Origin: Nymphaea colorata
Lineage: Eukaryota; Streptophyta; Magnoliopsida; Nymphaeales; Nymphaeaceae
Reading direction: 5' to 3'
NCBI RefSeq assembly: GCF_008831285.2
Contig: NC_045138.2
Span: 41,035,115 to 41,099,114, forward strand
DNA length: 64,000 nt
A program made the translations under genes and the position numbers. Positions within the stretch are counted from its first letter, which is position 1; every line of letters begins with the position of its first letter. This document shows, piece by piece, positions 49,262 to 61,510 of this stretch. The notes beneath the pieces are model-generated. The model was not told the origin of the DNA and made no database searches. It saw only the letters and a list, made by a program, of their open reading frames with translations.

Positions 49262-49915
49262 GCTATTGAAGAAGCAAGCAGATGTACTGAAACTTGGGTT
49301 TGCTTCTGATTTATACGTCGGGAATTGCCCGACTAGCTTCTGTGCGTCATTCCATTCCCTTAACACTGCCAAACAAATGTTTGGTGAAATGCGTGAGAGA
49401 GATCTGGTACTCGATTATTTTACGTGTCGGTGAAGTCGTGATTGCACATCAATTGTTCAATGAAATTCCTATGCGATGGAATATGATTTCTTGGACTGCA
49501 CTAATAGGTGGATATGGTCAAGCTGCGAGACCGGTTGAAATGGTGCATTTGTTTGTTCGTAGACGATGTTAATCTAATTCAGCAACTATATTGTGTCTTG
49601 TATCAGCATGTTCAAACATTTGCAACTCTGAATGGGGCAAGTTGATTTGTGCTTTCGTTGATGTTAACAAAGTTCCTTCAGATATAACATTTAGTACTGC
49701 TTTTTTGGGTCCTATGCTGAATGGGGTATGATCGTAAAGCGCAGAAAATACTTGATTCCATGCTAGGAAAAAAAATGATATCCTGGAATGCAATGATTGC
49801 TTGTTACGTACAGTCCATGATGCCAAATGAAGATATTCAATTATTTTATCAGGTGTATAAGGAAGGAACCAAACCAAATGAGATTAATATGATCTCTCTT
49901 TCTCTCGCACAAGGA
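49262..49915 (+). pseudogene. Degenerate PPR (pentatricopeptide repeat) gene fragment
   Basis: Three successive frames read as PPR sequence. First comes KLGFASDLYVGN, LNTAKQMFGEMRERDLV; then, after a frameshift near 49420, AHQLFNEIPMRWNMISWTALIGGYGQ, a stop at 49570 and CLVSACSN; then, after another shift near 49720, KAQKILDSMLGKKMISWNAMIACYVQ and LFYQVYKEGTKPNEI. Spacing of the NMISWTALI/KMISWNAMI motifs fits PLS-class PPR repeats of plant organelle RNA-processing proteins. With at least two frameshifts and a stop, and no start or C-terminal domain, it cannot encode a functional protein. It probably lies in the mL41 leader intron, in the same orientation. PPR genes are often intronless, so this could be a DNA-level duplicate as well as a retrocopy. 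Confidence 0.8.
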
Positions 49916-50119
49916 AAGGAGGACAGGGAGGGGAAGGTCGGAGTTCAAGAGGACAGAGAACAAGATAAACAGATAGGTTATTTGTTCAAAGAGAAGGAAT
50001 GACCTACCGTAGAAGGCATATGAGTTTTTTGTACTCTGCGATGCCAGGTCGCCCTTACCATCTTATCCAATAGAGGCAAGCTCCACGAGTTCTACAACAG
50101 CCCTAGGATTTACTATGTT

Positions 50120-51115
50120 TTCTGGGCTTTTGTCATCGTTGGTCTTCTTGGGTTAAGGAACTCATCTGCAATGCTCAAAGTATAGCCACTATTAATGGCC
50201 AACGTGAAGAATTTTTTCACAATTAGTGTGGCTTTCATCAAGGTTGTCCTTTCTCCTCACTCTCATTCAACATCGCCCTTGAGGATTGGCATTATGATTC
50301 TGTCAGGCCATTTCCATGGTATTTTTTGTTTACCAGCCTTCAATGGGCTAACCAGTTTTCTTCTCCAGTATGCTGATGATGTACACATCTTCTACAAGGC
50401 CATTTTCCACCGAATGGCATAAGTTTACCTCCTTCTACAAGCCTTCTCCTTGGTTTCTAGGCTTCGGATAAGCCCAAGTAAATATTGTCTAACCTTTTTC
50501 AATACTTACCTTACCACAAAAGAGATGGCCTCTGCAGTATTCAATGCCTACTTGCAGACCTGCCTCTCTGATGTTTAGGTCTGGCACTTCAATAACTGCT
50601 GCCATGGAATACTGTATGATACCTGGTCATAGAAAAGATGAAAAAAAGTCATAATCATGGTGCTCTACTTGTCTTTCTTTCTCTGGGAGAAATATCCTTG
50701 TCAAGTATGTTCTTGCTGGCATAAATATGCACCTGATTGTTGTCTTACCTATGCACTCATTGTTCCAATATGAAATCAATAGGATTGTAAGGAGACTTCT
50801 GTAGTCAAGCACTAAGGAATCCCATGAAAGGCCATATGTGGGTCCGTTATCATCTCAGATATCTGGCTTGCAGTGTGTTGGACATCTCACACCTATGGTT
50901 CATGGGATTCGCCTTCATGCTCAAGCAGTTTGCAGCATTACCCAACTCGGATAACTGCTGTGCAATCTATCTCCATGCTAAGTATGGCCTACACACAGGG
51001 GACAAAAATATCCCACTTTCGTTCAAGTGGTTATGGCTGCTGCCACAGCTGCATGAATCCTTCATCAGAGTTTTGCAAGCAACTCAATTCGCCTCCTCTC
51101 CTCATATTCAAGTAT
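50120..51115 (+). mobile_element. LINE (non-LTR retrotransposon) reverse-transcriptase remnant
   Basis: Disjoint frames spell a plant LINE reverse transcriptase in order: WVKELICNAQSIATINGQ and GFHQGCPFSSLSFNIALE (palm motif GCPxSPLLFNIAL) with an in-frame stop between; then, after a frameshift, LLQYADDVHIFY, the catalytic YADD box; then SRLRISPSKYCLTFFN, a block corresponding to LAGIxMHxIVVLPMHS (near 50710-50750), and ALPNSDNCCAIYLHAKYGL downstream. Several stops and frameshifts make it dead. No 5' ORF, poly(A) tail or target duplication was found. It follows the PPR fragment directly and lies in the same presumed intron. Confidence 0.8.
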
Positions 51116-51628
51116 AGCAGGTATACTGGACTCTTTTCCCTCTAGACACCAACTAGATTAAGCCAAAGTGAATCTAAAGTTCTAACTCACGACAATCTCA
51201 AGCTCTGAGGAATCTGTATGGCCAGTGTCTGGGCCTTACGTGACACCAATGAAGAATTTGTTTGCAACTTGGATTTGGGATTTTTTTTGCTTGCTCAGTT
51301 GTTGAAGATGTCATCTTCAATGCTGGCTGATTAAATCTGAGACCCAAAAGTTTAGATAGTTTATTTAATCTGTCTGGTTGCAATATATAAACACATTGGC
51401 TCAAATTGTTTTGTTTTGCAGTTATGATGCTAAAAATTTATTCTCTAGTAGTATTCATGCACTATTTCTGATTGTGATGAATACAAGCATTTCAACATCC
51501 TATTGTCTGTACTGTCATTAATTTTCTTATATTTGTTTATGATGCTAAGGATCTCGAATCTCATGCCTAGTCTTTCTGCTTTTTTCCCAGTGTGGAAGTA
51601 TCCGTGCATAGCTCAGTCAAGGAAAGCA

Positions 51629-51771
51629 ATGGCTTTGGGGATCCTTATGGGTATCTGTCGAGCAATGAGAAGAAAGCGTAGCTCTACACTTAATATCTTA
51701 TCTTCTAAAAGAGGACCTCGTGATTATTATAAGGGGAAAAATTGCAAATCCACTGGTTTCCACACACGGAA

Positions 51772-51813
<42 letters not shown>

Positions 51814-53469
51814 CCCTCCCCCGCCCCCCTTCCTAATGGATCACTTTGTGCAGGTGGATATGTTGTGATGGATGAAAAGTTGCCCCATTATGTTGTTCCT
51901 GACTTGACCAATTTCAAGGTTTGTGTTCTCTGCAATTTTAACTTTTCACTTTGTTCTCCAAGTATTGCAGATCATGGAAGCTGGTGAAAAAAAGTAAATG
52001 CTCTACAGTGTAGATTGTGTGGCTCTATTGTCATGAACTTAGAGAAATTTTCTTGTTTCTTTTGAGTGCCAGGTGATCCAATGATTCTATTTTTTACACT
52101 TTCGTCCATATAGATAAATTCCAAGGTAGAACACCTTTTATGGATGTAGAGATCATAGAAAAAAAAAACTTCTGAATAATCTGTGTGATGCATAAACTTT
52201 GCATAGATTTTCATAATTCGTACATCGTCTACTTCCTTTTTCCATCACAAATTCATGTTATAACTAAAGGAATAACACAGAATTTCTCAACAAACAACGC
52301 TGAAGCAAATAATTGATGACAAGAAAACACCTGCTATAAGAGATGGAATTTGTAGCTTATGAATCACATACAGTTTATGAAGAATGTACTCAACTGTAAT
52401 TTGCTTTTTTGGTTACAAAGAAATAGACCTTAATGGAGTTGGCAGAATTTTCAAACATACGAGGCAACTTATGCAAGAGCTGTCCTAAACTGTATAGAGT
52501 GCTTGACTGAATTTGTGCACACTGCTTTATGCTTTCTGAGAGATCAATGTGTTTGAGAAACGTGTGGTATACTGTTTATCATTAGTATGTCCTGCTGGCA
52601 TAAGACGGCTAAAAGGGCCCAAAAACAAACAGTAGGTATTCAGCCAATAATGTATCTGTGTACTTCTGCAAGCCAAGTCCGTCAAGATGATAGTAATTCA
52701 CAGTGAATTTGGTTTGGCCGAGTAAGATTCTACTAGTACATACATAAACCAACTGTATTAATTGAGATTCTCGGGTTAGTGAAATATGACTGGGAGTGTA
52801 ACCAATGTATAAAATTATAAATTATCCATCCAAAATCTGACAAGAGCTGAGGACACGGCGTACACAGTATGGGTTTGTAGGTATGGCTATGGTTCACCTT
52901 TTGCTGTCCTTGGACAATCTACCGAATGGTGCAATTTGCATATGCACATGGACTATGGGGTATTAATGTAGTCCAGATGTGAATGTAATCTGACTTTTGA
53001 AATGGGAGCAGGCTGTTACTGTCGGGCAGGCAGTCATGGTTCAACAACTCGGCAACTTCCTCAGGTGGTTCAAGTTGGAGCAAGGTTTATCTCTTGGGGA
53101 TGGTCAGGCCAGTTTTCCCTTCGACTCAGATTAGAAGAAAATCTAATCTTAGTCAAACTCCCAACTTCACTTAATAACCTAAACCTGCAACAGTTGTGAT
53201 GGAGAGCTCTGGGTCGAATTCCATTTTTGTGGCCTGCACATGCCATTAGGTCATACTACGCATGGCTGTTGCTGTTTTGCCATTTTTTCAATCTTAGTAA
53301 CATGTGGTGGTGACTAAAGTTTGGTGAGCTCTTGTTTGGTTCTTTCATCTGTATCATCTTTCTACCAATTTAAATTTAATGGACACTCGTGTTTCTACAG
53401 CTTAAACCTTATGTGGCTCAGTGCTCCAGAGATGCAACTAGCTCCGAGACGACTGCTGCAACCAAATAG
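51629..53469 (+). CDS. mL41: Mitochondrial large-subunit ribosomal protein mL41 (MRP-L27 family)
   Basis: Structural protein of the mitochondrial ribosome large subunit, annotated in Arabidopsis as mitochondrial ribosomal protein L27. Coding exons 51629-51773, 51854-51918 and 53401-53469 join in frame to 92 aa, close to the roughly 90-95 aa of plant homologues. Conserved blocks are visible: RRKRSSTLNILSSKR near 13-27, RDYYKGKNCKSTGFHTRKG at 31-49, then YVVMDEKLPHYVVPDL across exons 1-2 and LKPYVAQCS after the last splice. The last exon is preceded by TTCTACAG and ends in a Ser/Thr/Ala tail. Intron 1 is only 80 nt and consists largely of (CT)n starting right at the donor; intron 2 is about 1.5 kb. 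A probable leader exon lies at 49.1 kb with an acceptor at 51590. The highly basic N-terminal half fits rRNA binding. It converges with the methyltransferase gene on the other strand. Confidence 0.92.
51774..51812 (+). repeat. (CT)n tract occupying the 5' half of mL41 intron 1
   Basis: The tract begins at the intron's first bases (AAAG|GTCTCTCT), so the GT of the donor is effectively its first unit. C-rich sequence and a TTTGTGCAG acceptor complete the 80-nt intron. Confidence 0.85.
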
Positions 53470-54574
53470 GTTCACGAATAGCATGTTTTTGAGCAATGGC
53501 GAGGTGGACATTAACAAGCTGGGAGATTGTAGCTGGCTGATTAATAATTCTGCTACTTTTTACCATGTAATTTCTGCATCTTTTTCTGTAGGACTTGGTC
53601 AAAGGTTATGTTTTTGATGGGTTCATGTACTATACCAAGCAAGAAATTGTTCTGTTCTCTTTAGTGTTTTTTTTTTTTTTTTTTGCCTGGTCGTCCTGAA
53701 GGCTTGAATCCATAACCTGCCATTTATGAGGCATGGTTTGTTCTGTTATTAAGCTTCCTTTCCCATGTCCGCCCTACCGGTTCCCGAACCAAAAACGTTT
53801 TAAACCACCAGAACGCCAGGGGACAACCGCTAAAAGGAAAAGAAGTTATGCTCCTTGTCGTTCTGATGTCCTTGTGCAAGGTTGGTTTGTTCTATGGACC
53901 AGCTAAGACCGAACCTGGTCAATAAGAGATCAATATATAATTCTATTGTGAACACATCAAGTGAACGAATCGAGCGGGAAGCAGGTCAGGTCTTGTCATT
54001 GTCTTTAACTTGGAACAAGTCTGATGCAGAGTATGATAAACTTTTGTAATTTTAGTGTTCTTTCCATTGTGTGGAGTTTGTTAAAACCTTATTTACAATG
54101 TATCTTGGTTACCTAATCACCTTTTATAGGGCTATTTGTAATTGTTCAGGCTTACTCTAGGCGGCTGGACCCCAGTGTGCCTGCTAGAGAACCATACAGA
54201 GTTAAACCTACTTGGTGTCCAAGCCAACACACTGACTTCGATGAAATGTTCTGTCCACCAGACCATCAGCAAAAGATCAATGGAGAAGGTAGAAATTGGG
54301 CTATACAATCTATGCACATTGCGATGGCCAAAACTGGACCGGGTTTAGCAGATATTGGAATTTCCCTGGCACTTCCATGGAAGTTTTCTAACCAAATTGC
54401 GTGCTGGCTGAAACAGGTTAAGTGTAGATCAAAACTCTGTACGAACTGTTGGTTGTGAAAGAAAATGGGCACAAATAATTGAAAATTCAAAAAAATAGCT
54501 AGCTAGAATGAATTACAGAGCCATCTTTTCTCTGGATGGCCGTAGGAGAATAACCAAATAGCAATAATGTATAT
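53470..54574. other. Convergent 3' region between mL41 and the methyltransferase
   Basis: Contains the mL41 3' UTR, a T-run at 53667-53682 and, at 54150-54416, an 89-codon open stretch on the plus strand bounded by AG and GT. Its translation (for example PYRVKPTWCPSQHTDFDE) matches nothing I know. Confidence 0.4.
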
Positions 54575-55898
54575 TCAAGAAATTGCCCAAAATTTCTTTC
54601 TGCATATGAGTACATCTTCTTTGTTGCCATTTTCGTCCAGCAGAACATGTGATTCAGCATCCCAAAAGAACTTTGTAGCTAGACTTTTGACCCTTGACAC
54701 AAGGATGCTTTCATCTCTGATGACAATGATGCCCTGCAAAAGGAGGTCATCATGTGACAGCTATTTTCTGACACCAAATTCCTCAAAACAGGATGGATGG
54801 CTTAAATGATGCAAAGAACTTCAGGTATCTTCCATTTCACAGGAAAGAGCACATAGAGTGAGAAAATATCAAAGAATATGCAGAATGCAACAGTTGACCA
54901 CACAAGGACGCTCTCTGCAGAGTCAGGGACATGGACAAGTACCGAATATGTAGGATAATAGCAGGACTCCAAGTGTCTTTCAACATTTTTCTTGTATTTT
55001 AAGGGTTTTAACCTAATCATGTCTCATTAGATGGCTATTTAGCAAAAGCATGTTGCAGATTGTAAACTATGGTGTGCAGGCAGATTAAGGGTTTTAAACA
55101 CCAAAGTTTTTGTTGAACATGGTTTGCTTTGATTAAAACATGGTTTGCTTTGATTGAAACAAGCAGAAAATATATGTAAGTCAAGTAATTCAAAATAGAC
55201 AACAATCCAAGCGGCTCATTTACCTGAGGTCGGATAATCCTATCCATCTCAAGCATAAGATCTTCCATCAGACAACCTTCACCTCGGCTCTTATAATGTG
55301 AGAAAAGGTGAGAAGCATGCAACAAATCATACGTTCTTGGGTATGTGGAAAAAGGCTCACACCTGAGGTACCAATAAATTGGAAAGCAGATAAGTTCATT
55401 GTGTAAAAGTAAAAAGGAAAGAAGATAATGATGCAGGACTCCTCACCAATCGTGGAAGGAACCAATCAGTCCACGGTCATATATTGCAGCTAGTGTGTTG
55501 TTCATACTGGCAGGAACTACATTCATAACCCATAGAGGTCGTTTACTTAAAGCAACTGCAAATCCACCACAGTAAGCATTCATGTCCATGACATTCCTTA
55601 TTTCTGTGAAGTTGATCCCCATCAGCTGCTCATACTGGGCTACTTGTTCTTGCCAAAACATGGTATTCAATCTAAACATGTCTGAAGTAATGCCTGCAGA
55701 GACAGAAGGACCAGAATGCTTTAAGAAGAAAAAGAAAAAGTAGAATATTAGCAGAAGGAAACCAACAGAAAGAAGTAGCTTTTCACAAATATTTATGGTA
55801 TAATAAAGCCCAAAGATTTCTCCTTAAGCTATCATGTTAGCTTCGACGTACTGGCACTACTCCACAGAATAAAGACTAATCTTACCAGTGAAATGCAT

Positions 55899-55959
<61 letters not shown>

Positions 55960-58900
55960 GTGTGTGTGTGTGTGTGTGCATATGTGTAAATTAAGTTGGA
56001 GAATAGTCCTTGATACGTGTTGGCACCATGCTGGAGGATAGTCCTTGGTCATATTGAACCAGCCTAACATCTCACTCCTTAAATCCCAAGACAATTGAAG
56101 ATTAGAGGGCCAAGGAATTCGATGACCAGATGAACAACCACAACGTAGTTAAAATAGCCATGATGAATGCACATATACACATGCATTTGTATGAGCAAAA
56201 TACTTCCTACAACACTAGGATTCTAAAGTGGACATCATTCACAATCTGAAACAAGCTATAAATAAATTTAGAAGAATTATGCGAGGTGATTCCATAATTT
56301 TCTCAACTTATACGAACATGAAAAAAGTGCAGACCTGTTGTCTCCAAACTCCTAGAATATAACAAAAGACGTTCTGGTCCTGGAGGGAGCTTGTTAATGT
56401 CTTCAGCTCTTGGACTAAGATTAACGCAATCTTTTATTGGTGCTTGCCAAGATGGACTAGTGTCATCCTTTGAAGTGCATAAATTCAAAGTTTTCTCCTT
56501 TGCATGTTCTAGCTGACATGACTGATTTGCTTCTTTGATCCAAATAGCAGTTTGCACCTGCTGAGCTATAAGTTTCCAACATAGCGCTGTTGTCAGGTAG
56601 ACCAGCTTCTCCCATACCACTGGGAAATCCTTATCCTTCCTGTAAGCAGGGGGAGCTGAGTAAACGAAGTAGCCATTAGGTCGCAGGAGTCTGTCAACTT
56701 CTTTGAGTAGAATACCATCTGCATGAGTTATCGAAAATAAATTACCAAGATCCCAAAACAAAAGGAACTACAGCCAAATAATGTCACAATGTAGACAAAT
56801 ATCAGATCGATTGACTTTGATCTTGTTGTCAAAGACATGTAAGAGGGTCACATTCCATCAGCAAGATGAAACCAGAGAACAATGAAGGGGATATATTTAT
56901 TGACATCAAAATTCACATGTTTCACAATAAAATTTGAAGCCATTTATTCCGCTATAAGGAAAAGGAGAAGCAATCACTTATATATTGAGAGATATAATCC
57001 TTTTAAGCAAAGCAACCAAGTTCAACATGTCAAATTACTGTCATCAGCAGGGAAAGAGTGAGCAATGTTTTGGATCACAATCATGGGTATGCTTGATTCC
57101 TTACCATTCTCATGCCAATCGACACGACAACGGGAACAGTGAACCATTTCAAAAGAATTGCTTGGAAAAGGAAGTTGTTTTGTGGCCAGTGCGGCAACCA
57201 TAGCACCAATTCCTCGTTCTAGAGCAAATTGTATCTGATTCTCATGGCCATCTTTGGGTGCAAATGACATTGTTTGTATACCCATTGGAAGCAAGAAGGC
57301 CGAAAAGCTTGCAACACCGCATCCAACATCCAGGACTTGGAATACTCCAGCATCTCGCAGATCACCTTTCTCATGGGTAGTCATGTTTCCTAATCTGCAA
57401 TCATTGTAACCAACAGAAAAATGCTAATGAAGTCAAAATAAGAACTTTCAAGTTCATCCCACCAGAATTGAATAACAAAAGGAATGGCTGCAGTAATACC
57501 CCAACACAAAAGGGAAAGAACATCTTAAGGTAATAACTCTTTTATCAATGTTAACATAACTTCATTTTCCTTCCTATATTTCTGCTAAACAATAATACGA
57601 AACACATTCATGCATAACATAACCATCATTGTGGAAGTTATATAAATGTAGTATGGATGTTTCTTCACGTGAAGTCCATATTGGAAACTGTGGAGGCTGA
57701 AAAAATAGGATTTTCCAATTAGAAATCAGAACTCTTGAAGTTATAGGATTGTCCAGTTAGAAACCTTGGATTGCAGCCCAAAAGAGCAAAAAAAAAAAGT
57801 GGAACATACCAATAACTGCAAACTCAATTTAGGAGATTAGTACAAGTGTCTGATTCATAGCTCTTGAGGTACTTTTATGATAAATGTTTCTATGGAAGGC
57901 AAAAGATATACTGACCTCTGGATATACTCTGGAGCACCATGCTTAAAATGTGTGCCACCCCCAGGGAACCACCATAAGTTTCCTTTCTCATGGACCCAAT
58001 TTTGTCCACCTTTGACCTCAGCAAGATGTGAATGATTTACATTGCTACGCCAAATATAATCTCTACTGATCGGCCACCTTAATGGGATTTTGTAATCCTT
58101 AGGAGGAGGGATCAAACAAAATAATCGCTTTCCTAGAGGAGGACAATGTCTTTCAAGTTCCTCCTTCCTTGTTAAATTTAATTTTGGCAGCAGAGTTCCA
58201 ATAAATGACATATCATGACAAGGTATGTACTCATTATAGATCAAAGGGCATACGTTCATCCCAGCTTCTGGAATCATAACTGGAGTTTCTCTAAATGAGA
58301 GAGCAACTTTGTTGTAAAACTTGAGACCTCCTGTGAAATGAACAGCAAAGCAAAGATAATGCATCATTAGGAATAAAATCTTGAAAAGAATTGTAACATA
58401 TCCAACAGAATCAGCAAAGATGACACCAACATTTTTGTTGTTAGACTATCAGTCTATCAGCTACTTGTAAATTGTCTATGAAACGCATTACGAATGTTCT
58501 TAGGAAATGACCATAAAATTCAATAGAATCAATACATCAGTGTAGTCTGTACGCATTCCAGAACATCTAAGAGTTGAATAAACTTCAAGAAGCATTTTTT
58601 GCACACAAGAATGACGACATTGGGGGTTCTAAATCCCCGACCTTGACAAGTAAAGATTACAGTAGAAGCAGTCACATGTCTTCGAATTTCAATAGCTTAT
58701 ATATGATCCTTGTTGTTGTGAATAAATTAACGAAAACAGAACTTAGAGCACATTCATGCCTTCTAACATATCCAAAATGAATAAGATGGCTGACCTTTGA
58801 GCAAAATTACAAACTGATGAACATTTGACCTACAACTAAAATTCTCCCTGGTTAAAATATGCATCATAAAGCTTCAAACCACAATTCGACTAGTACATTT

Positions 58901-59978
58901 TGGTTTAAAAGAAAACACCAAATTTGAGAAAAGTTCATATGAATTTAACCCCTAATTTCAATTACTTTTAACAAATCAGAAGTCCAAATTCATCACAGGC
59001 ATCTGTTCAGAAAGGGTATCTATCTAAACTACGGACCAAATGAATCAACAAAAGCTACTGAAATTCTCCTCGCACATTATTGACCTTAAATTATCATGAC
59101 TATATGAAAAAAAGAAGTAAAATTGCATGGTCGATGGTACATTACCCAGCAAAAAAGTCACATAGATCTCACCTATAAGGTTCAACTTACAACTTAGATG
59201 ACATGAGAAAACACAAAAGAAAATGTAATTTCTAGACGATTGTTTCACAACTTTAATAGCACCAAAATGTAATCAGTGAATAACGGGACCTTTATGGACA
59301 AGAACTCCAATATTTAACTCAGTGGAACGATTTAGAGCTACGATCGAATGTATCTAATCAGGATATATTCTTTTGAAATGGTGACTATGCCCATATAATT
59401 CATCTAAACAGTAAGTTGTTCTTTTAGGAAACTTCCAAGTCTTATTATGAAAATGCAGCCTCATCACTGATATTTTTGTGATGCTTCACAAAGCATGTTA
59501 GTACAGCCATTAAAGTCAGAAGAATGGTTTTCCATTGCCACATTGTTCTTGGTGGTGAGGAGATAAATGAACCCCTATCAACTGAGCAAGTTCACAACAC
59601 CAATGACCTATCCATGTCATTTACTCATGTAGAAAGTTTAATACCATGAACACTGGATGCCTACATTAAACTAAAAAGAAAAGCAAGTTATTAAGAAATT
59701 ATTTCTGTTACTATAATTTTAACAATTCAACGAACAAAACAGCCAGAAAGAGCTTATACTCGGGAATGTTGGCACTATCGCATCTTTCCAAAGAAAGATC
59801 AGGAAAAACTGCACCTCCTGAGTCACATCCCCACGCACATTTCAAGAAAAAGAGAGAACTGTCAAGAAGACAAATTATATCCTTCAAATTACGGTAAACT
59901 AAAGATCTTTATCTTGCCAACCATTTAGAACACGGAAATAACTCATGATAAAAAACAACAGAGAAAAAGAGAGAGAGC

Positions 59979-60013
<35 letters not shown>

Positions 60014-60232
60014 CAACGAACGAATTCAACAGAACACATCTCATTCTCAAGATATTTCGACACCAAGAACGGCATGCATAAGCAATGTGACTCAGAAACC
60101 CCAGTGCCTCCAATAAAAGATGCCTTCTCCGGGATAGACACCCATATGCGAAACTCAGTTGATTCAATAACCAAATCCACAGCACCATATTCCAATTTCC
60201 AACCACTCATATTCAATGTGCGTGCGCCCATC

Positions 60233-60274
<42 letters not shown>

Positions 60275-60423
60275 CCAGGGGGTGCGGAAGGGTCCTCGAC
60301 GAAGACCAGCTCCTTGTCGCCGAACAGTGTTCCGATGTAGAAAGATGCGACCATCAAGACGAGGGTGGACACGATCATTTTTACCGACTTAGAGTCCGCT
60401 ACCGGCGAGAGGATTCGACTCAT
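54575..60423 (-). CDS. PMT6: Probable pectin methyltransferase, PMT6-like (DUF248)
   Basis: Golgi type II membrane methyltransferase of the QUA2-related PMT family (Methyltransf_29), thought to methylate cell-wall polysaccharide, probably homogalacturonan, with S-adenosylmethionine. Seven exons on the minus strand join without frame error: 60423-60276, 58330-57916, 57394-57105, 56718-56335, 55693-55447, 55362-55224 and 54733-54575, giving 593 aa. One hydrophobic segment at about 15-33 is the signal anchor. Then come [11 protein letters not shown], the [16 protein letters not shown] block, [29 protein letters not shown], the SAM-binding VLDVGCG at 208-214, [29 protein letters not shown] split by an intron, [13 protein letters not shown] at 445-456 and the terminal CRKKFWAI. 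The short N-terminal stem and length point to the PMT6 subgroup rather than QUA2; the subgroup call comes from memory of the family. The exon 1 donor (CTG|GTTCTC) is weak and lies against a CT/CA microsatellite. Confidence 0.93.
55902..55978 (+). repeat. (CT)n-(GT)n microsatellite in methyltransferase intron 4
   Basis: About 28 CT units followed by ten GT units, the longest simple repeat in the window. It lies within the intron between 56335 and 55693. Confidence 0.9.
59961..60013 (+). repeat. (GA)n-rich tract in methyltransferase intron 1
   Basis: Impure GA run in the 1.9-kb first intron. On the gene strand it is CT-rich, like the tract at that intron's donor. Confidence 0.85.
60233..60274 (+). 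repeat. (GT)n-(GA)n tract at the exon 1 donor of the methyltransferase
   Basis: Read on the minus strand, the intron opens GTTCTCTCTC and continues as (CT)n then (CA)n. The first intron base is next to the tract, so repeat-length changes could affect this splice site. Confidence 0.85.
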
Positions 60424-61510
60424 CTTTCCCTCTTCTTCTTCCTCCTTCTCCTCTCAGAAGGTCGGAACCATCAACCCCAACAGAACTTCTTGTCTATGCT
60501 CGTTCTTGGTCAGGAAGCAGGCACTGAAGCAGCTTGAAACACTGAATCCACACAGAAGCCTTCAGGGAGAAGAGAAACACTGTCGGTGGGGAACAACATA
60601 GCCGATCTTCCGTGGATCCGGAGGTTTGCTCGCCCGGTGGGCTAAAGAGAGAGGATAGGAGCATCCAAGATTGTATGAGAACGTCTGCCACTTTGGCAAA
60701 TACTTGTCCCCTTGTTGGTACCGTAATGTCCGGTAAATGCGCCTCCTAGTTAACTGTATTATTTATAATCCTTGCTAAATGTACTTCAGCTTCAAAATTT
60801 CCTGTTAGATGTTTACTGTAAATCGTTCCAATCAATGTTATGAAAATCGGCTCGAATAGGTGGAAAACCAAATATATTCAGTGGCCCATTCAAGATTGGC
60901 ATGCGTCATTTTTTATCTTTTTCTAATTTTTTAGTTTTTTAAATATTTTTTCATACTTTTTGAGAAATATTTTTTAGTTGTTTTTGCCAATTCATGAATC
61001 GCGAAATCGGAATAACTTGGCCGATCCATTTCAAAACCGCTTCTGATGACATTGGTTTCGACAGGTCCATGCTTGACAACATTTCGATATTCAGCCAGTT
61101 CTACTGAAATTAGAAAAACAAAAACAAAAAACTAATTGCTGTTTTAAAACAGAACCAGCAAAAGCATGTCTTGAAAAAACTGCAAAATTTCTACGTTTGC
61201 AAAAGTTCTATTAATTGATCTAAATTGTCAATGCCATTTTGTTGGATCTTGAGTTAAGATCATACTAAAACTTTGTCTTGATTAAGAAATTATCTGCCTT
61301 GTATGACATACGTTTGTTGCTTTAACTCGTTTTAGAAAACAGACTCAACTAAACGTGTTCATATCGTCTGCCAGTTCCTTCTTAGTTCATTGCTCTATAT
61401 CGTTATTTTATTTTCAACAAGCATTGAATTTAAGATTTTCCTTTTCGTTTTCACGTTTAGGCTTGCATAAACATCAGCCTCATGCTCTGTATGTCTGCAA
61501 TTTCTTCATC

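Noticed and set aside
51774-51868. Extension of mL41 exon 1 through the CT tract
   Set aside because: Reading through gives Leu-Ser repeats and loses the conserved GYVVMDEKLP block, which is restored exactly by splicing to 51854.
59899-60275. Continuation of methyltransferase exon 1 as a 174-aa protein
   Set aside because: Past the donor the frame reads only repeat-derived Ser-Leu and His-Thr runs and unrelated sequence. Splicing at 60276 restores the family sequence in the right phase at 58330.
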